Source: Kiritimatiellia bacterium
GTDB lineage: Bacteria; Verrucomicrobiota; Kiritimatiellia; CAIVKH01
DNA length: 64,000 nucleotides
Direction of reading: 5' to 3'
Assembly (NCBI GenBank): GCA_027493775.1
Contig: JAOSKE010000001.1
Location: forward strand, 372,001-436,000
In this document: one piece after another, positions 38,918 through 49,073 of the stretch
Numbering within the stretch: the stretch's first letter is position 1
Layout: every line of letters begins with the position of its first letter
Translations under genes and position numbers: made by a program
Notes under the pieces: model-generated
The model's input: the letters and a program-made list of their open reading frames with translations, nothing else
Database searches by the model: none
What the model was told of the DNA's origin: nothing

Positions 38918-39682
38918 ATGTTGAAGAAGTTGTTGCTTCCCGTTCTTTTGTGTTCCGCATCCGTGGCGCTCGCTGCGCCGCAGCGTACTACGCTGACCAC
39001 GGAAAACCAGTTCCCTGAACTGGGGCATGCGGAGGTTGGATACGATTATACGCACCGCGAGTTTAGTCAAAATTCCCGACACGAGGGGTTCAAATACGGA
39101 ACCCATGAAGTGTTTGCCCGCGTGGGGGTGGTGGATAACCTGACGCTGCGTTTGCATGCGCCGATCAATAGCTATAAACCGGATTACGGCAAATCCCAGA
39201 ACGGCTTCGGCGATTTTCGTGCCGGACTGGACCTTGTCGCGTATCAGGATGTCTTCTCATTCCCGTATGTGATTCCTCATGCGGATGTTTCTTTCTCGAC
39301 CGGCGATGAGGACAAGAATCTCGGTTCCGGCGAAACGTCCTACCGCTTCGGTGTTGCGATCGGCACGAAGACGCACGAGATGTTCAGCTGGGTTCTCGAT
39401 GTGAGCTATGAAGCGAATCACGACTCCAAGACGACGGACGAAGACGACATTTTCGAAGTCGCGTTTTCGTGGATGTGGGAACTGAGCGAGCAGTTCACGC
39501 TCAACATCGAAGCGCTGGTGCAGGATTATCAGGACACAGACAACCAGCCCTACTTGATCGGTGGCGGTTTTAGCTACAAGTGGACGCCCGCGTTCCAGAC
39601 CCGCTTCTTCATGGGCGGCTGGCAGTCGCAGGAGTCGGGCGAAGACCTCGTCTTCAACGCCAACGCTTCCTACAGTTTCTAA
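38918..39682 (+). CDS. Exported beta-barrel-like protein
   Basis: A 254-residue protein with a signal peptide (MLKKLLLPVLLCSASVALAA). The mature part alternates strands (HAEVGYDYTHREFSQNSRHE, SYRFGVAIGTKTHEMFSWVL, YLIGGGFSYKWTPAFQTRFF) and ends ANASYSF with a terminal Phe, as in outer-membrane porins. I chose the ATG at 38918 because AAGGAGA lies before it; the open frame further upstream starts within an unrelated hydrophobic stretch. A terminator follows. Substrate unknown. Confidence 0.8.
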   Translation: MLKKLLLPVLLCSASVALAAPQRTTLTTENQFPELGHAEVGYDYTHREFSQNSRHEGFKYGTHEVFARVGVVDNLTLRLHAPINSYKPDYGKSQNGFGDFRAGLDLVAYQDVFSFPYVIPHADVSFSTGDEDKNLGSGETSYRFGVAIGTKTHEMFSWVLDVSYEANHDSKTTDEDDIFEVAFSWMWELSEQFTLNIEALVQDYQDTDNQPYLIGGGFSYKWTPAFQTRFFMGGWQSQESGEDLVFNANASYSF

Positions 39683-39700
39683 TTCTTTGAAGCCTTTTGA

Positions 39701-39736
39701 AACGGCGGCCCCGCAAGCGCGTGGCCGCCGTTTTTT
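39701..39736 (+). terminator. Rho-independent terminator
   Basis: Stem AACGGCGGCC / GGCCGCCGTT with a 12-nt loop, followed by a T-run, 19 bp after the barrel-protein stop and before the menaquinone operon. Confidence 0.88.
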
Positions 39737-39787
39737 ATTCCTCGTCGCACTCGCAAAACGCACGCGCAACGAGTAGGTTATCCACTG

Positions 39788-40527
39788 ATGTCTTCCTCGA
39801 ATTCCAATCCGGTCACAGCAGCCGAACCCTCCCGTCACGAAGTCTGGCGGATGTTTGATCGAATCGCCCCTCGCTACGATTTGTTGAATCGCGTTCTCTC
39901 CGGACGTCGCGATGTCGCGTGGCGAAAAAAATGACCTCGCTCCTCCCCGAGGGAGAGCGCCTGCGTCTGCTTGATGTCGCCACGGGCACAGCCGATCAGA
40001 TTTTGACGCTGATGGATGCGGCGCCGCGAATTACCGAAGCGGTGGGTGTGGATATGTCCGAGGGGATGCTTGAAAAAGGTCGCGAAAAAATTCGTGCGCG
40101 TGGTCGTGCGGAGCAGGTGCAGTTAAAGACCGGCGACGCCACGGCGATTCCAGAGCCGGATGCGGCCTACGATGTGTGTACGATTTCTTTCGGAATCCGG
40201 AATGTTGAAAACGTTGTCGCTGGCTTGAGCGAAATGCGCCGCGTACTTCGTCCCGGTGGCCGCGCGTTGGTTTTGGAGTTTTCGCAGCCGACCGCACGTT
40301 GGTTTCGAGGGCTGTATTTTTTCTACCTTCGCCACATCCTGCCCGTCGTCGGCGGCTGGTTTTCGGGCGACCGTGAGGCGTATCGCTATTTGAATGTCAC
40401 CATCGAAACCTTTCCGAGTGGCGACGCATTTTGCGCGCTGATGCGCACGGCGGGCTTTGTGAATGTCCGCGCCATTCCACTCACGCTGGGGATCGCGTCC
40501 ATCTACCTCGGTGACGCTGCCGCATGA
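39788..40527 (+). CDS. menG: Demethylmenaquinone methyltransferase (frameshift)
   Basis: UbiE/MenG SAM methyltransferase for the last step of menaquinone synthesis, about 246 residues. The N-terminus VWRMFDRIAPRYDLLNRVLS is the UbiE signature; LLDVATGTADQIL is the SAM motif and DVCTISFGIRNVENV the second UbiE signature. The frame breaks at an A7 run near 39930: A8 gives WRKKMTSLLPEG and one intact gene. It is first in the men operon and overlaps menF by four bases. Confidence 0.93.
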
Positions 40528-41891
40528 CCACCTCCGCCTCCATGCCGCTTGCGGCGTGCCGGCGACTCGAAACGCGGCTCGCGCAGCTCGCTGAACAACC
40601 GCCCGCCTCAGAACTTCGCATTGTCCGACTGAGCGAACCACTCGACAAGGTGGACCTGCTTGGCTGGCTCGCTGCGCAGTCGGGCCGAATGAAAGGCTAT
40701 TGGGCCGACCGCGATGGCGGTCTCGAAGTCGCCGCGTTGGGCGAGGTGGATGAAGTGAAGGGCGATGTGGCAGGGGATTACAATTCCTGTTGGAGCGAGT
40801 TGGAGAAGCGTTGGAAAGACGCGAGTCCTGAAACCCGTTATTACGGTGGATTCCGCTTCGGCCCCTGGCACCCCGACGATATTTCATGGAAGCCATTCCA
40901 AGCCTATCGCTTCGTGCTTCCCGAGTTCGAGCTGCTGCGCCACGAAAATGGCCAGTGCGAGCTTGTATGCAATTTAGCGTTCGGGCCAAATCGTGACCCC
41001 GTCGCCTCCGCGCGTGAAACGTTGAGAACATTGCAGTTCGCGGGTGACTTCAAGCCTCAGGCGGTGAGTCGCGTTGTCGGCCGGCGTGACGCGCCGAATC
41101 GTGAGGGGTGGTTGAAGATGGTACGCGAAGGGTTGGAGGCGCTAAAGCGAAAGGACCTTGAAAAAATCGTCCTCGCGCGCCGCACTTGCTTCGAGATGGA
41201 AGAGCGCGTGGATGCGCTCACGTTGATACACCGAATGCGCGAAGAATCCGGTCAGTGCTATCAATTTTGCGGTGTCCACGAGCTCGGAATTGCCTTTGTC
41301 GGCGCATCGCCAGAACGACTTTACAAGCGCGTCGGTCGCTCGTTGCAGAGCGAGGCCGTCGCGGGGACGCGTCCGCGCGGAGAGACCGAAGTTGAAGAGA
41401 CCAACTACGCAACAACGCTGTTCTCCAGCCCGAAGGAGCGGGAGGAACATCAGTTTGTCGTTTCCAGTATTCGCGAAGCGCTTGAACCTTTGAGTGCGTC
41501 CATTCGATGCGATGAGAAGCCCTCGATTTTGAAACTCGCGCGCCTGCAACATCTTGTTACGCGAGTTGCGGCAGAGTTAAAGCCTGGCGTGAATGATGTC
41601 GCCTTGCTCTCCGCTTTGCATCCGACGCCAGCCGTTGGCGGACGACCCGCGCAAGCCGCGATAGAGTTGCTCGGGCGATTGGAGCCGTTTGACCGCGGTT
41701 GGTACACTGGCCCGGTCGGGTGGGTGGGGCCGGATGCTGCGGAATTTGCGGTCGCCATTCGCTGTGGCGTGATGGCCGGGTCACAACTCTGTTTGTTCTC
41801 TGGCGCGGGGATTGTGTCGGATTCCGATCCTGCTGCGGAGTGGGATGAAATTGAATCGAAACTGGCGACCTTTCTCGCCATCCTGACGTGA
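40524..41891 (+). CDS. menF: Isochorismate synthase
   Basis: Converts chorismate to isochorismate, the committed step of the classical menaquinone pathway. The 455-residue protein has the chorismate-binding domain in its C-terminal half: LEKIVLARRTCFEM, FVGASPERLYKRVGR, EAVAGTRPRGETEVE and HPTPAVGGRPAQAA. The final motif WYTGPVGWVGPDAAEFAVAI is typical of isochorismate synthases. The gene overlaps menG and menD, so translation is coupled. Confidence 0.95.
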   Translation: MTTSASMPLAACRRLETRLAQLAEQPPASELRIVRLSEPLDKVDLLGWLAAQSGRMKGYWADRDGGLEVAALGEVDEVKGDVAGDYNSCWSELEKRWKDASPETRYYGGFRFGPWHPDDISWKPFQAYRFVLPEFELLRHENGQCELVCNLAFGPNRDPVASARETLRTLQFAGDFKPQAVSRVVGRRDAPNREGWLKMVREGLEALKRKDLEKIVLARRTCFEMEERVDALTLIHRMREESGQCYQFCGVHELGIAFVGASPERLYKRVGRSLQSEAVAGTRPRGETEVEETNYATTLFSSPKEREEHQFVVSSIREALEPLSASIRCDEKPSILKLARLQHLVTRVAAELKPGVNDVALLSALHPTPAVGGRPAQAAIELLGRLEPFDRGWYTGPVGWVGPDAAEFAVAIRCGVMAGSQLCLFSGAGIVSDSDPAAEWDEIESKLATFLAILT

Positions 41892-43651
41892 TGAACTTGT
41901 CAGCGCCAAATTTGAATTACTTTTGGGCGAGCCTAATGATGGAAGAGTTATACCGTTCCGGCGTACGCTCCATTGGCCTCGCCCCCGGCTCCCGCTCCAG
42001 CCCACTCGCGGAAGCCGCTGCATCGCATGGAAAACTCAATGTATCCGTCTATCCGGATGAACGGATGCTGGGATTTCGAATGCTTGGCGAGGCGCTGGCG
42101 TCTGGGCGTCCGACGGTGGCAATTACTACCTCAGGAACTGCGGTTGCGAACTTGTTCCCGGCAATTGCGGAGGCGCATCATTCGGAGATTCCGCTTATCG
42201 CACTCACTGCGGATCGTCCGCCAGAATTGCGTGATTGCGGCGCAAATCAGGCGACGGACCAGGTGAAGTTGTTTGGCTCGTTCGTCCGCTTTTTCTCTAA
42301 CCTTCCTGTTCCGTCAGAAAAAATATCGCCGGCGTTTCTTCTTTCGACCGTGGATGCTGCGCTACATGCCGCGACCGGAGTCTTGCGCGGGCCAGTTCAT
42401 TTAAACGTACCGTTTCGCGAGCCGCTTGCGCCGATTCAAAAACAATTTTCGCAACGACGTCTAATCCACGAGTTGGGCGACTGGCCGAAAAATGAACGAC
42501 CGTGGATTGCATACGAAGCCTCAAAAACGACCGTGGAGAACTCGCTGGCTCTGATTGATGAAATCAGAAAATCGCAGCGCGGAATCATCTTGGCTGGCGC
42601 ATTGGAATCTGAAAGTTCTCGCGCGGTTGCGGCGCTGGCAACACACCTGAACTGGCCTTTGCTGCCGGATATTCAATCGGGTTTGCGGGTGGGAGCAAAC
42701 GATGAAACTGTAATTGCGCAAGCCGATGTTGTGCTGGCGAACAAGCGCTTTGCACACGGGGCGGGTTGCGATCTGCTTCTGCAATTCGGCTCACGATTTG
42801 TCACGCGGCGCTTCCTCGCGCTTGCTGGCGATGAGACCATAAAGAAGCGCGTCATCGTGGACGACGCCCCTGGGCGGATGGACCCGTTGCATCGCAACTG
42901 CATTCGTGTTTCAGAATCGCCTGCAGCGATTGTCGAGTCGTTATTGAAGGAGCTTCCGAGTCGGACGAAGTCGGAATGGCTCTCGCAATGGACGTGCGCT
43001 TCTGCTGCGGTTGAAAAAAATTGGTCGCAGCGGTTTTCACTCACGACAAAACTTTCCGAGCCGGGCGTTGCCGCTGCGCTTTCAACCCTCCTCAATGAAG
43101 GGGATGGTTGGTTTTTGGGAAATAGCCTTTCGATTCGACTCGCTGCCACCTTCGCCTCATCGCAAGGCGCATCGCTTCATGTCGCCGCAAACAGAGGATT
43201 GAGCGGGATTGATGGACAGATCGCATCGGCAGTGGGCTACGCGGCAGGGAGCGGGCGTCCGCTGACTTTGCTGTTGGGCGATTTATCTGCGCTGCACGAT
43301 TTGAATTCGCTTTCGCTGCTTCGCCACTCGAAAGTTCCGCTGATTGTCGTTGTGGTGAACAACGACGGGGGAGGGATTTTTTCGCTTCTTCCAATCGCTG
43401 AATCCGCGCGGCACTTTGAAAAAGTATTTGGGGTACCCCACGGTTTGGAGTTTTCGGGCGCAGCAAGGATGTTTGGTTTGCCCTATGCCGCACCGACGAC
43501 TTCCACTGCGTTTGTGAAGGCGTGGCGCAAGGCGCGGCGGAGTGGAACATCCACGCTGATTGAGGTTCGCACACGTCGCGCGGATACGGCGCGGATGGTT
43601 CGCCGACTCGTCGCGGAGGCCGCGCAGAAGCTCGACCGATCGCGCGTATGA
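41891..43651 (+). CDS. menD: SEPHCHC synthase MenD
   Basis: Thiamine-diphosphate enzyme joining isochorismate and 2-oxoglutarate to give SEPHCHC. About 586 residues, full length. Visible are the N-terminal LAPGSRSSPLAEAA motif, TSGTAVANLFPAIAEAHHSE, and the C-terminal cofactor motif LLLGDLSALHDLNSL with VVNNDGGGIFSLLP. The start may be the GTG at 41888 or the ATG at 41891; the ATG shares the TGATG overlap with menF. Confidence 0.96.
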   Translation: MNLSAPNLNYFWASLMMEELYRSGVRSIGLAPGSRSSPLAEAAASHGKLNVSVYPDERMLGFRMLGEALASGRPTVAITTSGTAVANLFPAIAEAHHSEIPLIALTADRPPELRDCGANQATDQVKLFGSFVRFFSNLPVPSEKISPAFLLSTVDAALHAATGVLRGPVHLNVPFREPLAPIQKQFSQRRLIHELGDWPKNERPWIAYEASKTTVENSLALIDEIRKSQRGIILAGALESESSRAVAALATHLNWPLLPDIQSGLRVGANDETVIAQADVVLANKRFAHGAGCDLLLQFGSRFVTRRFLALAGDETIKKRVIVDDAPGRMDPLHRNCIRVSESPAAIVESLLKELPSRTKSEWLSQWTCASAAVEKNWSQRFSLTTKLSEPGVAAALSTLLNEGDGWFLGNSLSIRLAATFASSQGASLHVAANRGLSGIDGQIASAVGYAAGSGRPLTLLLGDLSALHDLNSLSLLRHSKVPLIVVVVNNDGGGIFSLLPIAESARHFEKVFGVPHGLEFSGAARMFGLPYAAPTTSTAFVKAWRKARRSGTSTLIEVRTRRADTARMVRRLVAEAAQKLDRSRV

Positions 43652-44409
43652 AAACGACGATTCTTTCGCACGGTCGCGCACCGGTGGTCTGTTTGCACGG
43701 CTTTTTAGGCGATACTGAAGATTGGCAAAATTTGGCCCGAGCGCTTAACTCCCGCTACAGCGTTCGCGCATGTGCCTTGCCCGGTCACGGCTCTCCGCTC
43801 GTTGCGGATTTCGTGGATGCCGTGCGGCAAGCGCAGCGAACGATCCGTTCTCTCCCAACACCACCACATCTGATCGGTTATTCGATGGGCGGTCGTATTG
43901 CATTGGCGACAGCGCTAGACCCGACATTGGCATTGGCCTCGTTAACCGTGATCTCTGCTTCACCCGGTTTGCGCTCGGGCGCAGAGCGGGCAGAGCGGCT
44001 GCGTCTCGACAACCAACGCGCGGCAGACCTTGAGCGCAGTGGTTTGTACGTGTTCGTCCGCGCGTGGTACGACCTCCCACTCTTCGCTTCGCTGCAAACG
44101 CGCCCGGCTCTCCTACACGATTTGAGGTCGCGTCGCGCAGTGGGTTCCCCTAGTGAACGCGCCGCAGCGCTGCGAGCATTGAGTGTTGCGCGTCAGCCGT
44201 CGTTGTGGGGTGAACTGCCGTCGCTAAAACCGCGCGCCCTGTTTATTACAGGGGATGGTGATAAAAAATATCGCGAGATTTTAGCGCGGGCGGCGGGCTT
44301 GTCGCCGCGCGCACGGCTCCTTACAGTGCCGGACGCGGGACACCTCCCGCACTTGGAGCGTCCTGAGTTTGTTCACGCGGCGATCCGCGAATTTATTGAA
44401 GAGGAGTGA
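43648..44409 (+). CDS. menH: SHCHC synthase MenH, alpha/beta hydrolase
   Basis: Eliminates pyruvate from SEPHCHC to give SHCHC. A 253-residue alpha/beta hydrolase with the oxyanion motif [14 protein letters not shown], nucleophile elbow GYSMGGR and histidine in [14 protein letters not shown]. Identification as MenH rather than a generic hydrolase rests on its place between menD and menB. It overlaps menD by four bases. Confidence 0.9.
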   Translation: MKTTILSHGRAPVVCLHGFLGDTEDWQNLARALNSRYSVRACALPGHGSPLVADFVDAVRQAQRTIRSLPTPPHLIGYSMGGRIALATALDPTLALASLTVISASPGLRSGAERAERLRLDNQRAADLERSGLYVFVRAWYDLPLFASLQTRPALLHDLRSRRAVGSPSERAAALRALSVARQPSLWGELPSLKPRALFITGDGDKKYREILARAAGLSPRARLLTVPDAGHLPHLERPEFVHAAIREFIEEE

Positions 44410-44417
44410 AGAAAAAA

Positions 44418-45242
44418 ATGGCAACGATACCGAACTGGCAGTCCGCCGGAGATTACCGAGACATCAAGTATGAGAAGGCCGAGGGCATTGCGAAGATCAC
44501 GATCAACCGCCCCGAAGTGCGCAATGCGTTTCGCCCGCTTACGGTGAAGGAGATGATCGCGGCGTTGCAAGACGCGCGACTGGATGAAGATATCGGTGTT
44601 GTCATTCTCACCGGCGCGGGCGACAAGGCATTTTGTTCCGGTGGGGATCAGAAGATTCGCGGCGACGCGGGGTACAAGGACGAGGCGGGGCAGCATCACC
44701 TCAACGTCCTGGATTTTCAGCGCGACATCCGCGCGTGTCCCAAGCCGGTGATTGCGATGGTTGCCGGGTATGCCATTGGCGGCGGCCATGTTCTTCACGT
44801 GATGTGCGATTTTACGATCGCGGCGGAAAACGCGATATTTGGTCAGACCGGCCCGAAAGTCGGATCATTCGACGGCGGCTATGGTTCGTCCTACCTCGCG
44901 CGGATTGTTGGCCAGAAGAAAGCCCGCGAGATTTGGTACTTGTGCCGTCAGTACAATGCGCAACAGGCGCTCGATATGGGCTTGGTGAACACGGTAGTTC
45001 CGTTGGAACGGCTTGAAGAGGAGACCGTTCAGTGGTGCCGCGAGATTCTTGAGAAATCGCCGCTCGCGATTCGCTGTCTCAAATCCGCGCTCAATGCCGA
45101 CTGCGATGGTCAGTCGGGGCTCCAGGAACTCGCCGGCAACGCGACTTTGCTATTTTATATGACGGAAGAAGCGCAGGAAGGGCGGCGTGCTTTTGTGGAG
45201 AAGCGGAAGCCGGACTTCGGTCAGTTCCCGAAGCGGCCCTAA
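44418..45242 (+). CDS. menB: 1,4-dihydroxy-2-naphthoyl-CoA synthase
   Basis: Crotonase-fold enzyme closing the naphthoquinone ring. Conserved segments are [39 protein letters not shown] and [20 protein letters not shown], the last being specific to MenB. About 274 residues. I prefer the ATG at 44418, preceded by GAGGAG, to the GTG at 44406. It lies eight bases after menH. Confidence 0.96.
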   Translation: MATIPNWQSAGDYRDIKYEKAEGIAKITINRPEVRNAFRPLTVKEMIAALQDARLDEDIGVVILTGAGDKAFCSGGDQKIRGDAGYKDEAGQHHLNVLDFQRDIRACPKPVIAMVAGYAIGGGHVLHVMCDFTIAAENAIFGQTGPKVGSFDGGYGSSYLARIVGQKKAREIWYLCRQYNAQQALDMGLVNTVVPLERLEEETVQWCREILEKSPLAIRCLKSALNADCDGQSGLQELAGNATLLFYMTEEAQEGRRAFVEKRKPDFGQFPKRP

Positions 45243-45301
45243 ATGTGCACTTCAGGACAGCCCCTTTCTGGCGAGTATGCAATAGTGAGGACTGACCCCT
45301 T

Positions 45302-46189
45302 GTGAGACCCCTTTTGAGCGCGAGGGCTTGGATATTGGCGGCGCGGCCGAAAACGCTTTGGGCGTCGGTTGCGCCGGTTGCAATGGGGAGCGCAATGGCG
45401 TATCGCGACGGTGGATTTCATCTGCTCGCGGCGCTCTGTGCGTTGTTCAGTGCGTTGTGTATTCAGATCGGGACCAACTATTGTAATGACTACGCCGACT
45501 TCAAACGCGGCACAGATGACGCGTCGCGCACCGGCCCCACTCGCGCCGTTGCTGCCGGCTTGGTGACGCCGAGGCAGATGATGTGGGCGACTGTGTTCGT
45601 CTTTGCGCTGGGTGGCGTGGTGGCCATTTATTTAATCCAACGCGCCGGTTGGCCGTTGGCGCTCGTCGGCGCACTCTCGGTGGCCTCGGGCGTTTTGTAC
45701 ACGGAGGGGCCAAAACCGTTGGCGTACCTCGGTTTGGGCGATGTATTCACCTTGATTTTCTTCGGACCAGTCGCAGTGGCGGGGACGTACTACGCGCAGA
45801 CGGTCTCCTGGTCCTGGGCGCCGGTAATTGCCGGATTCGGACCGGGCCTTCTTTCTGCCGCCATTCTGACCGTGAATAATCTGCGCGATCGCGACGGAGA
45901 CGCGCGCACAGGGAAACGAACGTTGCCAGTGCGATTCGGCGTAGGATTTGCGCGATTTGAATATTGTTTGTGTGTGACCGTTGCGGCTGCGATTCCGTTT
46001 TATCTCGTGTTCAAAAAGCAGGGGCCGTATTGGGCCTTGCTCGCCTCACTGGTTTTCCTCGCTGCCATCCCCGCGTTCATCGGTATTCGTCAGCATCAAA
46101 ATGGGCCGAAGATGAATCGGATGCTGGCCTACACCGGATTTTTATCGCTCTTGTATGCGCTGTTCTTTTCAGTGGGGTGGTTGCTGTGA
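45302..46189 (+). CDS. menA: 1,4-dihydroxy-2-naphthoate polyprenyltransferase
   Basis: Membrane prenyltransferase attaching the isoprenoid tail to DHNA. 295 residues with about eight helices. The first aspartate motif is NYCNDYADFKRGTDD, the second TVNNLRDRDGDARTGKRTLP. The start is GTG; the 59-bp gap after menB contains a run of short imperfect repeats (GACTGACCCCTTGTGAGACC) but no obvious terminator. It overlaps menC. Confidence 0.95.
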   Translation: MRPLLSARAWILAARPKTLWASVAPVAMGSAMAYRDGGFHLLAALCALFSALCIQIGTNYCNDYADFKRGTDDASRTGPTRAVAAGLVTPRQMMWATVFVFALGGVVAIYLIQRAGWPLALVGALSVASGVLYTEGPKPLAYLGLGDVFTLIFFGPVAVAGTYYAQTVSWSWAPVIAGFGPGLLSAAILTVNNLRDRDGDARTGKRTLPVRFGVGFARFEYCLCVTVAAAIPFYLVFKKQGPYWALLASLVFLAAIPAFIGIRQHQNGPKMNRMLAYTGFLSLLYALFFSVGWLL

Positions 46190-47205
46190 AGCTCCATCTC
46201 CAGCCGTATTCTCTCCGCCTACACACGCCCATCTCTCTCGGTGGATGGAAGCTGAATGAACGCGCGGGGGTCCTTGCGCGTGTAGAAACTAAATCCGGCG
46301 CTGTGGGGTGGGGTGATGCTGCGCCATTGCCGGGGTTTAGTCGTGAGTCGCTGGAAGAAGTTCACGCTGAGTTGACCGCGCTGGTTGTTGATTGCGAGCC
46401 GAGAAGTGTTTTGGAGCTTCGCGCATGGAGCGAGTCAATCAAAAACCTGACGCCGTCTTCGCGGTTTGCGGTGGAATCTGCTGTTGTGTCGGCTTCCGCT
46501 GCGGAGGCGGAAAAATCGGTCAGCGAGTGGTTGTTTGGTGGTACAGCGGATACGTGTGAAGTGAATGGGCTGATTGTTGAAGCGCCGGAGCTCTGGGCGG
46601 AACGAACGCGCGCATTGGCAAGCGAGGGTTTTTCCGTTGTTAAGATTAAGGTCGGCCGATTTCCAAGTGCCCACGAGCTGGCGGGACTTCGCGCTGCCGT
46701 TGCCGCAGCGCCCGACGTTCGGTTCCGGCTCGATGCAAATCGCGCGTGGATTTCCCTCACTGCGCGCGCGTTTGCGACGGAGATTGTCGGCTTGCCGGTG
46801 GAGTACATTGAGGAACCGTTTGAAGGCGGGCACGGAATACCGCGTGGTTGGCCGGAAGGTGTTTCCATTGCCTGGGATGAGACGTTGCAGGAGGGCGTTG
46901 ACCTGATGAGCGCACACCCGCCGGTGAGGACTTGGGTAGTGAAGCCAACGCTTCTGGGCGGAATTGTTCGCTGTCTGGCGCTGGTTGAACGGGCGAAGGA
47001 GATTGGCGGTCAGGTGGTTTTCAGTTCTGCCTATGAGTCCGGGGTGGGCGTGCGGATGTTGGCGGAACTGGCGGCAGGGACGGGAGGTGTTGCGGGCTTG
47101 GACGCTTATCGGGCGCTTGCAGAAGATGTGTTGGAACCGCAATTAAAAATTAGTGGTGGTCGTTTGGACCTAACCGCTGCCCGGCGTAGTGTGGTGAAGC
47201 AATGA
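46186..47205 (+). CDS. menC: o-succinylbenzoate synthase
   Basis: Enolase-superfamily dehydratase converting SHCHC to o-succinylbenzoate, 339 residues. Catalytic residues are visible: lysine in VVKIKVGRF, metal ligands in FRLDANRAW, EYIEEPFEG and IAWDETLQE, and the second lysine in WVVKPTLLGG. The GTG at 46186 overlaps the menA stop; the frame is open further upstream but that is menA in another frame. Confidence 0.94.
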   Translation: MKLHLQPYSLRLHTPISLGGWKLNERAGVLARVETKSGAVGWGDAAPLPGFSRESLEEVHAELTALVVDCEPRSVLELRAWSESIKNLTPSSRFAVESAVVSASAAEAEKSVSEWLFGGTADTCEVNGLIVEAPELWAERTRALASEGFSVVKIKVGRFPSAHELAGLRAAVAAAPDVRFRLDANRAWISLTARAFATEIVGLPVEYIEEPFEGGHGIPRGWPEGVSIAWDETLQEGVDLMSAHPPVRTWVVKPTLLGGIVRCLALVERAKEIGGQVVFSSAYESGVGVRMLAELAAGTGGVAGLDAYRALAEDVLEPQLKISGGRLDLTAARRSVVKQ

Positions 47206-48627
47206 GTGTTATTCGATGTCCTCTTTTTGATGCGGCGACAATTTCCCGACACGAGACCGCGCTCGTGTCGGGAGGCCACGTAATGGTGTTTTTCGAACTG
47301 GACGAAATGGCGACGCGTGTCGCGCGAAATTTGCGTCTGATCGGCGCAACTCCGGGCACACGAGTTGCGATCTATCTGGAAAATTCCTGGCAGATGGTCG
47401 CGATTCTTTTCGGATGCTGGCGCGCGGGGGTGGTGGCATGTCCGTTGAATACGCGTCTGCCTCGCCCTGGGGTGATGGAGCAGGTGCGTCATATCGCCGC
47501 GCCTTTTTCTCGTCGCGCGAGTTTCACAGCCGATTGACGATGGGCCGGCGGGATTGCGTGTGGTTTCGCCTGATGAGTTGTTGATTTATCGCGATGCGGC
47601 GGGTCTCGACGAAATGGGCTGGTCTTTGAAACTGGGTGCGCCCGCGACAATTATTTTTACGTCGGGCTCAAGTGGCGCGCCGAAGGCCGCTGAACACAGC
47701 GTCGCAAACCATTACTACAACGCGCGGGGGTCGAGTCAGAATATCCGGCTTTCGTCGAAGGATTGCTGGCTGCTCTCACTTCCGCTCTATCACGTTGGAG
47801 GAATTGCAATTCTTTTTCGCTGTGCGTTGGCGGGGGCGTCGCTGGCGATTCCTGAGAAGGACGAGCCGATTGAAGACGCGCAAGAGCATTATGGGGTGAC
47901 TCATCTCTCTATTGTGCCGACGCAACTGTATCGCTTGTTGCGAATCGCATCGCTTCCCGATTCGTTTGCAAAATTGAAGACGATTCTACTCGGTGGCGGC
48001 GCCGCCCCGACGGGGTTGTTAGTGGAGGCGATGCGGCGGCGTTGGCCGGTTTATACGAGCTACGGCTTAACCGAAATGGCCTCGCAGGTCGCTACAATGA
48101 CTCCCAGTTCGCCACCTGCAAAGCGAATGACCAGTGGCCGCGTGTTGAGTCATCGCGAGATTCGGATTGCGGAAGACAGTGAGATTTGGGTGCGCGGTCA
48201 TACGCTGTTCAACGGCTACGTCAATAGTGAAGGGCGGGAGCGGCCCGTGGATGAAGCGGGTTGGTTCCCGACCGGCGACCTGGGTGCGCTTGATGAAGAG
48301 GGCTACCTGACCGTGCATGGACGGAAGGACAATCAGTTCATTTCCGGCGGTGAAAATATTCAACCGGAAGAAATCGAAACATTGTTGGCAAGTCTGCCGG
48401 AGATTGAAGAAGCCATCGTTGTGCCGCGCCGCGATGAAGAATTTGGCGCGCGCCCGATCGCGTTTGTTCGTTGGCGCGGCGATGCGTTGTCCGATGCTGA
48501 AATCAGGACGCAGTTGGAACACGCATTGCCGCGTTACAAAATCCCTGTCGAGTTTCGCCCGTGGCCTTCAGATGAAACGGGCCTCAAAGTCCGCCGTCGC
48601 CGTTTGCAAGAATTGGCGTGGGGCTGA
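47202..48627 (+). CDS. menE: o-succinylbenzoate-CoA ligase (frameshift)
   Basis: AMP-forming ligase activating o-succinylbenzoate. About 474 residues after correction. Motifs are TIIFTSGSSGAPKAAEHS, TSYGLTEMASQ, GWFPTGDLGALDEEGYL and GRKDNQFISGGENIQPEEIE. The frame breaks at a T5 run near 47508; T4 gives AAPFLVARVSQPIDDG and joins the halves. It overlaps menC by four bases and ends the menG-F-D-H-B-A-C-E operon. Confidence 0.93.
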
Positions 48628-48644
48628 GCTGCGGGCTGGCTGCG

Positions 48645-49063
48645 TTATTTGCGCGCCGGTTCTTTGTGGCGAATGGTTTGTAACGCGCGCTTCAATGCGG
48701 GGGCAGGGGTGTTTTCTTTCCGCTGCGTCGGTTGATCGCGACGTGCGTGGTTTTCACATAGCCTACCGTCTGGCCGTTTGCTGAAATTCTGCTGACAAGT
48801 GTGAACGATGTTTTGCCAAGACGATGAAGCCGCAGCGTGATTGTCAGGACATCGCCGACGCGCAAAGGAAAGCGATAGTCTGACTCTGCGTGGACGATTG
48901 GCAGCGCGATCATTCCTTTCTTGAGCATCGCCGCGAGGCTCGCGCCAGCCAGCTCCATAAATGCTTCGTACGCCTCGTGTGCGAGGCGGAACTGATTTGC
49001 AAAATAGAGGACACCTGCGGCGTCGGTATCGTGCAGGCGAACAGTTGTTGTGTGAATAAACAT
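48645..49063 (-). CDS. Hotdog thioesterase, probable DHNA-CoA thioesterase (frameshift)
   Basis: About 139 residues. The 4HBT motif is VRLHDTDAAGVLYFANQFRL with the catalytic Asp, followed by HEAYEAFMELAG. This type includes the DHNA-CoA thioesterase that releases DHNA between MenB and MenA, and it lies next to (convergent with) menE, so that role is likely. The start at 49063 is where homology begins. A C5 run near 48700 ends the frame early (TPLPPH); C6 gives PPALKRALQTIRHKEPARK. Confidence 0.8.
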
Positions 49064-49073
49064 ACGGCGTGGA

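Noticed and set aside
45964..46185. N-terminal extension of menC
   Set aside because: This part is menA read in another frame; the GTG at 46186 with the menA overlap is the real start.
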